A stretch of 64,000 nt of DNA from Chryseobacterium sp. KLBC 52 (GTDB taxonomy: Bacteria; Bacteroidota; Bacteroidia; Flavobacteriales; Weeksellaceae): assembly GCF_003347605.1 (NCBI RefSeq), contig NZ_QDFZ01000010.1, positions 111,558-175,557 of the forward strand. Direction: 5' to 3'. This document shows, in pieces, positions 37,657 to 45,508 of this stretch. The position numbers were made by a program, and so were the translations under genes. How positions within the stretch are numbered: the first letter of the stretch is position 1; every line of letters starts with the position of its first letter. The notes below the pieces were generated by a model that saw only the letters and a program-made list of their open reading frames with translations, did not search any database and was not told the DNA's origin.

Positions 37657-38874
37657 TTATTGTGCTTTCACCTGTTCCAGCTTTATAAATATTTTTGAGA
37701 GATTAGGCTGAGCACTCCCTGTAGTAGGTGCACCTACCATAATCGTTGCGGTATACGCCGTTTTTGAAGTAGGGTTACTGTCTATCCAGGTATATCTTCT
37801 GTGTTCAGGTCCTCCACCGGAGCCGTCTATAATCCCAATATTTCCCCAATAAGCATTTCCTACTGCTCCTGTGCCCTGAGGGAACCAGTTAGCTGTTGCA
37901 TCTGCCATACCTCCCCATACTCCTGACGTAATATTGGTTGTCGTTACAGCACCACCAATATAACCGCCATATTCGGTATTATAATTCCAGTACAGATTAA
38001 CCGTAGCCCCTGTATTATTATATAATTGAACATTAGGAACTGCAGCAGTGGTCCCACTTGTGGTGTCAAATATGACCCTGATAGAATATTTACCATCTGG
38101 GGTAGGGAGCGCTAGTGTATAGGCTTGTTTTCCGTTGGCATCGGTTGTTAAAGAAGGGTAGCCCATCACGGCAACAGGTGTAATATCAGCGCGACTGCTG
38201 TTTCCTACTGTAGCCGTACAGTTTTGTGCTGCTGTTAAGAAAGGAACTGCAGCAGTGTTGATAGGAAGAGTCATATTATTATCATTGGTAGGAGTTCCGG
38301 AAACAGAAAAGACCAATTCCCCATCTCCAAATTCAAGCGTTCCCGGTCTAAGCTGGAAGGTTAACCCGTTCACTGTAAATGGAGTTCCTGCGCTATAGCT
38401 CCCTCCGTTTCCCTGGCTATAGGTAACTCTTAGGTTACCATTGAAGGGTGTACCCGCAGTATAAGTTGAAGGATTAAGGTAAGCAGAGTTACACTGTAAT
38501 GCAGTAATGGCGGGAGCAATTGTATTGCCAGCTTCCAATAGCTTTTGCCATACCGATCCGTCAAAGTAATAGTAACCCATGGAATTGATATTTACACGCT
38601 GTCCTGCATTATCTCCACCGGTAACATCAGTAATGTAAATTAAAGCCCCTCTCTGATCACTATTATAGGTCGCTGTATTTACGGTGAGCTCAGCCCTTGT
38701 AAGCCTCGGAGCCTGCAACCCGTAAGTTTGTGCATTGTCTGTAATCAGCCCTGAATTGTCTCTTTTAGCTGATACATCCATTATTGTTTTAGGTGTGGCG
38801 GTGTTGATTCCTACTTGGGCAAAAGAAATTCCTGAAATAAGAATGATACTCAATTGTGTAAATTTTGTTTTCAT
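37657..38874 (-). CDS. Exported QVGINT surface protein (405 aa)
   Basis: Signal peptide ending SFAQ, then VGINTATPKTIMDVSAKRDNSG and the common N-terminal block GLQAPRLTRAELT...GALIYITDVTGG...YYYFDGSVWQKL found in many Chryseobacterium surface proteins. The C-terminal 280 residues are Thr/Gly/Asn-rich beta sequence (TFQLRPGTLEFGDGELVFSV, NLYWNYNTEYGGYIGG) of unknown fold. Probably cell-surface exposed; the third member of this N-terminal family in the window. Confidence 0.72.
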   Translation of the reverse strand: MKTKFTQLSIILISGISFAQVGINTATPKTIMDVSAKRDNSGLITDNAQTYGLQAPRLTRAELTVNTATYNSDQRGALIYITDVTGGDNAGQRVNINSMGYYYFDGSVWQKLLEAGNTIAPAITALQCNSAYLNPSTYTAGTPFNGNLRVTYSQGNGGSYSAGTPFTVNGLTFQLRPGTLEFGDGELVFSVSGTPTNDNNMTLPINTAAVPFLTAAQNCTATVGNSSRADITPVAVMGYPSLTTDANGKQAYTLALPTPDGKYSIRVIFDTTSGTTAAVPNVQLYNNTGATVNLYWNYNTEYGGYIGGAVTTTNITSGVWGGMADATANWFPQGTGAVGNAYWGNIGIIDGSGGGPEHRRYTWIDSNPTSKTAYTATIMVGAPTTGSAQPNLSKIFIKLEQVKAQ

Positions 38875-39454
38875 GCAAGTATTATTTTATGTGTTTGTGG
38901 TTCAGTCAAATATAATATTATTTTTTGGTTAAAAAAAATAATACACTCACATTTTAGTGAACTTTTGTTAACAAAAAGCATCTTCGTTAACAATAGAATT
39001 TATTTTTTTCACTTTTTGTTTCTAGGGGTGTGTTTTAGGTTTTTTATAGTACAAAATTATTACTATTGAATACCTCAATATTTTGCTGAATCCTGCAATT
39101 AATATTTACATCATTATAGTGCAATGTTTACGAATCAAATTATTCAATGTACTGGTTTTTAAATAGTTTTGCATATGCTTTCAAAACCGTTAACAAAACA
39201 ATAGTATTTAAACTGCAGCTCAAACTATAAGAGGTGAGAATTCTCTCAAGAGCATTATAGTCTGTTTACAACTAAGCGAATGAGCGAAAAGGCTTAATAA
39301 TATTCCTGATAGAATTAATCTGGCAGAATTCGGGACTTGTTATTCTGACATAAGATGCCAGAAGCAGGTCAGTAAAAAAAAGCTGAAGTTGATCAAAGAA
39401 TACAATTCTATAGACAGCAACAATCAAATAATAACAATTTTAAAATAAAAAAAT
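38875..39454. other. Intergenic region (580 bp)
   Basis: Between the divergent surface gene and the peroxiredoxin. Contains one TAGTTTTG (39164-39171), a possible -7 box for the peroxiredoxin about 285 bp upstream of its ATG. Nothing else recognised. Confidence 0.4.
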
Positions 39455-40090
39455 ATGTCAATTAAATTAGGTGATACTGCACCGGATTTTCAGGCTGATT
39501 CGTCGGCTGGTCCAATAGATTTCTATAAATATCTTGGGAATTCATGGGGGATTTTATTTTCTCACCCTGCGGATTTTACTCCTGTGTGTACTACGGAGTT
39601 GGGAATGACGGCAAAGTTGCAATCTGAATTTACTAAACGAAATACTAAAGTGATTGCATTAAGTGTTGATGGAGTAGAGGATCATCAGAACTGGATAAAA
39701 GATATTAATGAAACACAAATGACTTCTGTTCAGTTTCCGATCATTGCTGATCATAATCTTGTCATTTCAAAGCTTTATGACTTTATCCATCCAAATGCGT
39801 CCGCCACAGCAACCGTCCGCTCCCTGTTGATAGTTGATCCGAACAGAAAAGTTCGTTTAATTATTACCTACCCTGCATCTACAGGCCGGAATTTCGATGA
39901 AATACTACGCGTTCTGGATTCTTTACAATTGGTGGATACCTGTACTATAGCAACCCCTGTCAACTGGAAGGCTGGTGATGAAGTAATTATTCTTCCGAGT
40001 ATTTCTACAGAGGATGCAATAAAATTATTTCCCAAAGGAGTTAGAGAAATTACATCTTATCTAAGGTATACGCCTCAGCCCGATAAATAA
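39455..40090 (+). CDS. 1-Cys peroxiredoxin, Prx6 type (211 aa)
   Basis: Thioredoxin-fold protein with the peroxidatic motif SHPADFTPVCTTELG (Cys45), the Prx6-specific ALSVDGVEDHQNWIKDI, and the C-terminal extension TCTIATPVNWKAGDEVIILPS typical of Prx6-like enzymes. It reduces H2O2 and alkyl hydroperoxides in the cytoplasm. The carbonic-anhydrase-like gene follows 31 bp later, so they are probably cotranscribed. Confidence 0.92.
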   Translation: MSIKLGDTAPDFQADSSAGPIDFYKYLGNSWGILFSHPADFTPVCTTELGMTAKLQSEFTKRNTKVIALSVDGVEDHQNWIKDINETQMTSVQFPIIADHNLVISKLYDFIHPNASATATVRSLLIVDPNRKVRLIITYPASTGRNFDEILRVLDSLQLVDTCTIATPVNWKAGDEVIILPSISTEDAIKLFPKGVREITSYLRYTPQPDK

Positions 40091-40121
40091 TAAAAGTAAA
40101 TAAAAAAACACATCTGATGTT

Positions 40122-40844
40122 ATGAATGGGAAAGGAAAAATTTTATTAGTGCTGTTAGCTTGTGGATTAACAATTTTATGTAAAAAAACAGAAAATAGAG
40201 AAAGCCAATCAGATAATTCTTTTCATGTTATGACAAGAGACCAGCAGCATAAATTAATCGGTGAAGAGATTCTGAAAGATTTAATCGAAGGAAATAAAAG
40301 ATTCCAGAATGGAGTGGCAAGAATGAGAGATTATACAAAACAAACAGGAAAGCCTGTACCTGGCCAGTTTTCTAAAGCTGTGGTTATAAGCTGTTTGGAT
40401 AACCATGTTCCTGTGGAGGATATTTTTGATCAGAGTTTGGGAGATATTTTTGTGGAAAGAGTAGCCGGAAATTTTGTAGATGAAGATTTATTGGGAAGTA
40501 TTGAGTTTGCTTGTGTAGTAACAGGTGCCAAACTTGTCATGGTGATGGGACATGAACATTGCAGAGCTGTAAAAGCAGCCATTGACAATACTCAGTTGGG
40601 TGATATTACAGGGACGCTTTATAAAATAAGACCGGCAGTGAATATTAGTCTGGATTTTACGGGAATGAAAAATTCAAAAAATAATGAGTTTGTAAAGTTT
40701 GTTTCTGAAAATAATGTCAGACTGGTACTCAGTGATATACGAAAGAAAAGTCCGATCCTTAAGGAAATGGAGGATAATGGAAAGATCAAAATTGTCGGAA
40801 CATTTCATAGGCTTACCGATGGAGCATTACAGTTTGTAAAATAG
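40122..40844 (+). CDS. Exported beta-carbonic anhydrase homologue with altered signature
   Basis: 240 residues. Probable lipoprotein signal (LVLLAC, Cys14). The beta-CA fold is clear: VISCLDNHVPVEDIF, GDIFVERVAGNFVDEDLLGSIEFAC and VMVMGHEHCRAV provide zinc ligands Cys91, His144 and Cys147 and Asp93. However, the near-invariant Arg of the CxDxR motif is His95, and the Gly after the last ligand is Arg148. The fold call is strong; normal CO2 hydration activity is uncertain because the Asp-Arg dyad is broken. Likely in an operon with the peroxiredoxin. Confidence 0.82.
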   Translation: MNGKGKILLVLLACGLTILCKKTENRESQSDNSFHVMTRDQQHKLIGEEILKDLIEGNKRFQNGVARMRDYTKQTGKPVPGQFSKAVVISCLDNHVPVEDIFDQSLGDIFVERVAGNFVDEDLLGSIEFACVVTGAKLVMVMGHEHCRAVKAAIDNTQLGDITGTLYKIRPAVNISLDFTGMKNSKNNEFVKFVSENNVRLVLSDIRKKSPILKEMEDNGKIKIVGTFHRLTDGALQFVK

Positions 40845-40928
40845 TTCAGACTGTTAATTTGTTTCGAATTGATATTTTCAATATAATAATTCTCCCTGAA
40901 ATTAGTTGACATAAAATTAACAATACCA

Positions 40929-40958
40929 AATCTGGAGAACTGTTTTCTCCGGATTTTT
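40929..40958 (+). terminator. Terminator after the carbonic-anhydrase-like gene
   Basis: AATCTGGAGAA pairs with TTCTCCGGATT (one mismatch), followed by T residues, about 85 bp after the stop. Confidence 0.7.
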
Positions 40959-41331
40959 TATTTCTTGAGTTTCAGTCTCACAATAATTTAATATTTACTC
41001 AGTGATTCTTTATTAACTACAATCATGTAGTCGTATTATGTTGACTCAACAACTTATATCTACAGAACATTTTTTTTGAACATAGCTGAATGGTATATTT
41101 TTACAAAATGAGAATTTGCCTTTATGGTTCTCATACCAGGATAAAAAAATGCTGATTACCGACGGTAAAAATACAGATGAATTCTACCTTATACATGAAG
41201 ATAATTGTAAGTATTTAAAGTGGATCAGAAATAAAGATTTACATATAACATCATACAAATACAATTGATGATGAAGCTTATAATTACATGACAAGAAGCA
41301 ATGATATTACATAATTTTTAAAATTTAAATA
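40959..41331. other. Upstream region of the RiPP operon (373 bp)
   Basis: No supported gene; a 39-codon frame at 41149 has no recognisable homologue. The promoter of the RiPP operon should be here but I cannot place it. Confidence 0.4.
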
Positions 41332-41637
41332 ATGAAAAAACCATCAATTTTATTAGGAGCTCTTACTTTGGGAGCGTTTACGTTAGGAACCAACGCTGCT
41401 TTTGCGACTGTAAGATCAATGGAAACACATTCTTCTGACGCTGCTTGTGGAAATAAAGCGGAGAAAAGCGGTGAAGCCAAGTGCGGAGGTAAAAAAACTT
41501 CAGAAGGAAAATGTGGGGAAGGGAAATGCGGAGGTAAGAAAACAGAAACCAAAACTAAGGAAGGAAAATGTGGAGGTAAAAAAACTAAGAATGGTGCTAA
41601 AAAAACACAAAAAACAAAAACAGCATCAACGAAATAG
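41332..41637 (+). CDS. hvfA: HvfA/BufA-type RiPP precursor with EGKCG motifs (101 aa)
   Basis: Signal-type N-terminus (MKKPSILLGALTLGAFTLGT, AFA cleavage) followed by a Lys/Gly-rich core with Cys at 39, 51, 61, 66 and 80. EGKCG occurs at 58-62, 63-67 and 77-81, with the variant EAKCG at 48-52. EGKCG is the motif that DUF692 (MNIO) enzymes convert into oxazolone and thioamide groups in bufferin/HvfA copper-binding RiPPs. The DUF692 gene begins 70 bp downstream. Expected role: exported metal (copper) buffer. Confidence 0.82.
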   Translation: MKKPSILLGALTLGAFTLGTNAAFATVRSMETHSSDAACGNKAEKSGEAKCGGKKTSEGKCGEGKCGGKKTETKTKEGKCGGKKTKNGAKKTQKTKTASTK

Positions 41638-41707
41638 TTTTTTGGGATCGGCAGACTTGTATAACAGGTCTGTTGATTTTTTAAGGACCATCGGCAAATA
41701 AAAGATT

Positions 41708-42544
41708 ATGGTAGGAATTGGTTATAGAAAAGAATTCTCGAAAACATTTTTAAATACAGATGTTTTACAACCTGATTTTGTGGAAGTAGCACCCGAAAAC
41801 TGGATGGGAATCGGAGGATACTGGAAGAAGGAATTAAAGCAGGTACTGGAAAAATATCCACTTTACTGTCATGGATTGTCTCTCTCTGTAGGCAGCCCCG
41901 AAGGAATAGATAAGGGTTTTGTGAAACAGGTAAAGCAGTTTTTGGAAGACACTGAGGCTGTATTGTATTCCGAACATCTTACTTTTTCTAAAGTGGATAA
42001 TGCCCATTTGTATGATTTGCTGCCGATCCCTTTCACCCAGGAGGCAATAGAGTGCGTTTCTGAAAATATTCTTCAGGTCCAGGATATTTTAAAAAGACCA
42101 CTGATTTTGGAAAACGGAAGCTATTATACAGTTTTAAAAGCTGAAATGTCAGAGTCAGATTTCATCAATGAAATTGTCAGGAGAACCGGCTGCGAATTGC
42201 TGCTGGATGTAAACAATGTGTATGTTAATGCCTTTAATTTCAAGTATGATGCTGAAAAATTTATCCAGAGGATGCCCCTGGATAAGGTGAAATACATTCA
42301 TATGGCAGGCCATTATCAGGTCAATGATCATTTAATTATAGATACCCATGGAGAAGATATTATTGATCCTGTATATAACCTATTGGCATGGGTTATAGAG
42401 AAAACAGGCAAAGATATTCCTATCCTTCTGGAAAGGGATTTTAATATTCCGGAGCTGGAAAACTTACAATATGAAATTGATACTCTGAAATTATTAAAAA
42501 ACGAAATCTTAGAACTTCATTGGGATACTGAATATGGTCAATAA
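41708..42544 (+). CDS. hvfB: DUF692 multinuclear non-haem iron oxidase (MNIO), HvfB/BufB type
   Basis: 278 residues, full family length. TIM-barrel with metal ligands expected in LYCHGLSLSVG, VLYSEHLTF, LILENGSYY, LLLDVNNVYVN, IHMAGHYQ, IDTHGED and LLERDFN; all are intact. It oxidises the cysteines of the EGKCG motifs in the precursor using Fe and O2. It overlaps the DUF2063 gene by 11 bp, showing tight coupling. Confidence 0.92.
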   Translation: MVGIGYRKEFSKTFLNTDVLQPDFVEVAPENWMGIGGYWKKELKQVLEKYPLYCHGLSLSVGSPEGIDKGFVKQVKQFLEDTEAVLYSEHLTFSKVDNAHLYDLLPIPFTQEAIECVSENILQVQDILKRPLILENGSYYTVLKAEMSESDFINEIVRRTGCELLLDVNNVYVNAFNFKYDAEKFIQRMPLDKVKYIHMAGHYQVNDHLIIDTHGEDIIDPVYNLLAWVIEKTGKDIPILLERDFNIPELENLQYEIDTLKLLKNEILELHWDTEYGQ

Positions 42545-43274
42545 AACATCTTCTCTTCAAAAAGACCTTGCTTTGTATTGCAGAACCGGCTTACTTGAAC
42601 CTCAAACCAGTATTCAGGAGCATACATTTCACTACCGAAAACTGGTGTATAATGTGATAAAAGACACATTGAAAAGAGCATTTCCTATGACAAGGGAACT
42701 GATAGGTAAAAGAAGATGGAAAAAAATGGTAACGCATTTTTTTGAACATCACCAATGTCAGACTCCTCAGGTATGGAAGCTTCCGCAGGAATTTTCAGAC
42801 TATTATCAGCAACATGGTTTTCCTTTTAAGAAAAAGTTTTCCTTTCTTGTCACTCTTCTACAGTATGAATGGCTGGAGATTGAAGTTTTTATGATGGAGG
42901 ATTGGCCCATTGATGAATTCGGCAGAGAAAAAAAATCACAGGAAAATGGCATTATCCCTAACCCGGAAATTAAGATTTTATCTACAGAATATCCTATTCA
43001 CCTAAAAAATGGGAAAGAAATTACAGAAGAAGACAGAGGTCAGTATTTTGTTTCTGTACATCGGGACTATTATACAAAACAAATACAGTTCAACGATCTC
43101 TCATATCCTTTTGTGGAAATTATTTTAAAAGCCAATGAAGGCTGCTTTAGCAGAAAGGATTTCATAGAATTATTGGCCGGATATGATAACGACAGGGAAA
43201 AAATCGTGAAATTATATCAGGATTTTGAACAGTTTGCACTGCAGAATACTATTTTTTTGGGATATCGGATATAG
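42534..43274 (+). CDS. hvfC: DUF2063 RiPP recognition/partner protein, HvfC/BufC type
   Basis: 246 residues. The N-terminal half matches the DUF2063 pattern: LYCRTGLLEPQTSIQEHTFHYRKLVYNVIKDTLKRAFPMTRELIG. The C-terminal part is alpha/beta and includes YFVSVHRDYYTKQIQF. In characterised systems the partner binds the precursor and presents it to the MNIO. The gene starts within the last 11 bp of hvfB. Confidence 0.82.
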   Translation: MVNKTSSLQKDLALYCRTGLLEPQTSIQEHTFHYRKLVYNVIKDTLKRAFPMTRELIGKRRWKKMVTHFFEHHQCQTPQVWKLPQEFSDYYQQHGFPFKKKFSFLVTLLQYEWLEIEVFMMEDWPIDEFGREKKSQENGIIPNPEIKILSTEYPIHLKNGKEITEEDRGQYFVSVHRDYYTKQIQFNDLSYPFVEIILKANEGCFSRKDFIELLAGYDNDREKIVKLYQDFEQFALQNTIFLGYRI

Positions 43275-43334
43275 CCTGATTTACTTTTATAAAGGATCAT
43301 TGTTATGGTCTTTTCTTAACATTATTACATTAAA

Positions 43335-43772
43335 ATGAAAAAAATACACGAAATAATTAATAGATCTTATAGAATAAAAGATTTTGTTTTATTAGGTTTA
43401 CGTTTAGTGCTGGCATATGGCTTTTTTAATCCGGCAATAATGAAGTTGAAAGATATCGGCAGTATTGCGGAGTGGTTTGAAAGTATAAACATTCCTTTAC
43501 CTGTATTGAATGCTTATGTAGCAACAGGAACAGAGCTTTTGGGAGCAATTCTGTTAACCTTAGGCCTGCTTAACAGATGGATTTCAATTCCTTTGATCAT
43601 CACGATGATTGTTGCAATTGTTACTGTACATTGGGGTAATGGTTTTGATGCGGGAGATAATGGTTTGGAAATCCCATTGTATTATATTATGATGCTCCTT
43701 ACTCTTTTATCTTTTGGAGCTGGAAAATGCAGCTTAGATCAATTTCTAAAACTAAACAGAATTAAAAACTGA
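43335..43772 (+). CDS. hvfD: DoxX-family membrane protein, HvfD type
   Basis: 145 residues with four predicted transmembrane helices (VLLGLRLVLAYGFFNPAIM, LLGAILLTLGLLNRWISI, LIITMIVAIVTVHW, LYYIMMLLTLLSFGAG) and the DoxX features GTELLGAILL and HWGNGFD. DoxX proteins are the usual fourth component of bufferin-type operons. 60 bp after hvfC. Confidence 0.85.
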   Translation: MKKIHEIINRSYRIKDFVLLGLRLVLAYGFFNPAIMKLKDIGSIAEWFESINIPLPVLNAYVATGTELLGAILLTLGLLNRWISIPLIITMIVAIVTVHWGNGFDAGDNGLEIPLYYIMMLLTLLSFGAGKCSLDQFLKLNRIKN

Positions 43773-43783
43773 ATCTATCCTTA

Positions 43784-43868
43784 TAGATCCCCCTTCGGCA
43801 GGCTCAGGGTGACAACCCGTATACCAACTGAAATTTTTGGACGTTGTCATGCTGAGCCTGTCGAAGCA
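43784..43868. repeat. REP-like imperfect palindrome, copy 1
   Basis: The left arm CTTCGGCAGGCTCAGGGTGA and the right arm TGCTGAGCCTGTCGAAG are inverted complements around a ~40-bp centre containing ATACCAACTGAAATTTTTGG. Two related copies are at 44463 and 61660. Confidence 0.75.
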
Positions 43869-43916
43869 ACTATTACCAGAAGAGATTCATACTATTTGTT
43901 AGATTATCATAAAATG

Positions 43917-43949
43917 AAAAAAGCAGGCGTTCTTACACTTGCTTTTTTT
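43917..43949 (+). terminator. Terminator-like hairpin after the RiPP operon
   Basis: AAAAAAGCA (43917-43925) pairs with TGCTTTTTT (43940-43948), followed by T. It lies 145 bp after the DoxX stop, past the REP element. Confidence 0.5.
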
Positions 43950-44240
43950 ATAATCTTTTACGGCGATATGATTTGTAATTCTCTGAAAAAAGGTTATTTA
44001 TAGAAATATAAAAATCAGTTTTAATAGGGCTTGGGTTCACTCTCATCTAAAAAACATACCATTGCTGGTAAGGTTAGTTCAGTTACAGATTTTTTTTTGA
44101 AAATTGTTTCAGATTATTGAACCCAAAGCACTATTGGTGTGAAGAAAAATATTTATAAGTGATTTTTATAATGGTAAATTTAGGGAAATTGTTATCATTT
44201 GAAGATAAAAGCCAGTAGATATAAAACTACATGGATGACA

Positions 44241-44462
<222 letters not shown>

Positions 44463-44545
44463 ATAGATCCCCCTTCGACAGGCTCAGGTGACAATCTGAA
44501 TACCAATCAACATTTTCAAGCGTTGTCAGACTGAGCCCGCGAAGA
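44463..44545. repeat. REP-like imperfect palindrome, copy 2
   Basis: Same layout as copy 1: CCCTTCGACAGGCTCAGGTGA, centre with AATACCAATCAACATTTTCAAG, then CGTTGTCAGACTGAGCCC. Interrupts the 5' side of the peptidase remnant. Confidence 0.75.
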
Positions 44546-44596
44546 AGGGTTAAGTCAATAATTTTTTCTGATTATCAAAGAAACGGATCTGTTGGT

Positions 44597-44812
44597 TTAT
44601 CTTCTGTGGTTTTGATGTTTGAAAGTAATTTTTCCATGCCTGAGGTTCCTTTTAAAAAGAATATGCAATACTTTCGTTTTGATTGCTGTCATTTGTTTGG
44701 GTTGAAGTAATAGTTTTTCCCGCAAATTGTTATTGGTTCTGAGACTCGTCATTAAATAGGAAAAGAGAACAACGGATGCAGTTACAATTGCAATAGTAAG
44801 TAAATCGTTCAT
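44597..44812 (-). CDS. Possible small membrane protein (71 aa)
   Basis: MNDLLTIAIVTASVVLFSYL is a convincing single transmembrane helix after an ATG, followed by a basic cytosolic tail. There is no other evidence (no operon, no homologue recognised), and the zone around it is degenerate, so it may be a chance frame. Confidence 0.35.
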   Translation of the reverse strand: MNDLLTIAIVTASVVLFSYLMTSLRTNNNLREKLLLQPKQMTAIKTKVLHILFKRNLRHGKITFKHQNHRR

Positions 44813-45030
44813 AGTATCTTTTATTTTTAGCCAGTTTGAATCGTTATATTATTCAAGATCAATGGTCTATTATATAGTGGGTAAAATTATTGATTAAATA
44901 TTTGAAATACAGGTGATTAGTTGTAGTTATTATACTGCCGGGATGAAAATATATGGGGTGGTTTTGTACATAGATTAAACTACTGACGAATAATATAATA
45001 ACCTCAGAGATACAGTATGATTTTTTACTT

Positions 45031-45180
45031 ATCAGCACGAATAAAAACTACATGATTCCCTGTTTATTCTTACAGTTTTATTTTCTTGCGAATTATCGGA
45101 TCCCCTAATTTTGCAAATTATTAATAATTAAAAAATAGGTCGTTTTAATTACATTTTATGTAATAGGTAATCTTCTTATA
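45031..45180. repeat. 150-bp direct repeat, copy 1
   Basis: Aligns without gaps to 45301-45450 at an exact 270-bp offset. Conserved blocks: CACGAATAAAAACTACA, TTTATTCTTAC, CCTAATTTTGC, TTAATAnTTAAA and TTTTAATTACA. Contains the dyad GAATAAA (45039-45045)/TTTATTC (45063-45069). Confidence 0.8.
45086..45113 (+). promoter_or_regulatory. Promoter-like TTG-N17-TAATTTTG in repeat copy 1
   Basis: TTG at 45086-45088 and a TAnnTTTG-type -7 box TAATTTTG at 45106-45113. Downstream of the GAATAAA/TTTATTC dyad. Direction matches the 45509 gene. Confidence 0.5.
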
Positions 45181-45300
45181 ATAGCTTTTTAAATCCATCA
45201 TGAATCATTGATTGTATATTTTAGAGGTGAGTAGTGAGCTACAAAAACACAGGGTCTCTTAAGTGTATCTGCTGAAGGTAATGTCATTTTTTTTCAGCTC

Positions 45301-45450
45301 ATCAACACGAATAAAAACTACAGGCGTAACGGTTTATTCTTACGGTATTAATTTTCAGTGGATTCTAACACCTCCTAATTTTGCCAATGATTAATAGTTA
45401 AACAATAACGGATTTTAATTACACGTTGCGCAACAGATGTTCTGCTTAAA
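45301..45450. repeat. 150-bp direct repeat, copy 2
   Basis: Ungapped match to copy 1; ends just before the 45509 coding region. It keeps the GAATAAA/TTTATTC dyad and the CCTAATTTTGC block. Confidence 0.8.
45376..45383 (+). promoter_or_regulatory. -7 box TAATTTTG in repeat copy 2
   Basis: TAnnTTTG match 126 bp upstream of the ATG at 45509; the proximal of the two promoter-like copies. Its -33 element is weaker than in copy 1. Confidence 0.5.
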
Positions 45451-45508
45451 ATAAATGTATTGGGGAGCTATTTTCAAAAAATCAGTATTAATAAAATCAG
45501 TACAAAAA

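Noticed and set aside
41149..41268. 39-codon ATG frame upstream of the RiPP precursor (MLITDGKNTDEFYLIHEDN...)
   Set aside because: Looks faintly like a protein fragment but has no start context, terminator or family I can name.
41447..41701. 84-codon frame overlapping the RiPP precursor in another phase
   Set aside because: Shadow of the Lys-rich precursor; no independent start context or function.
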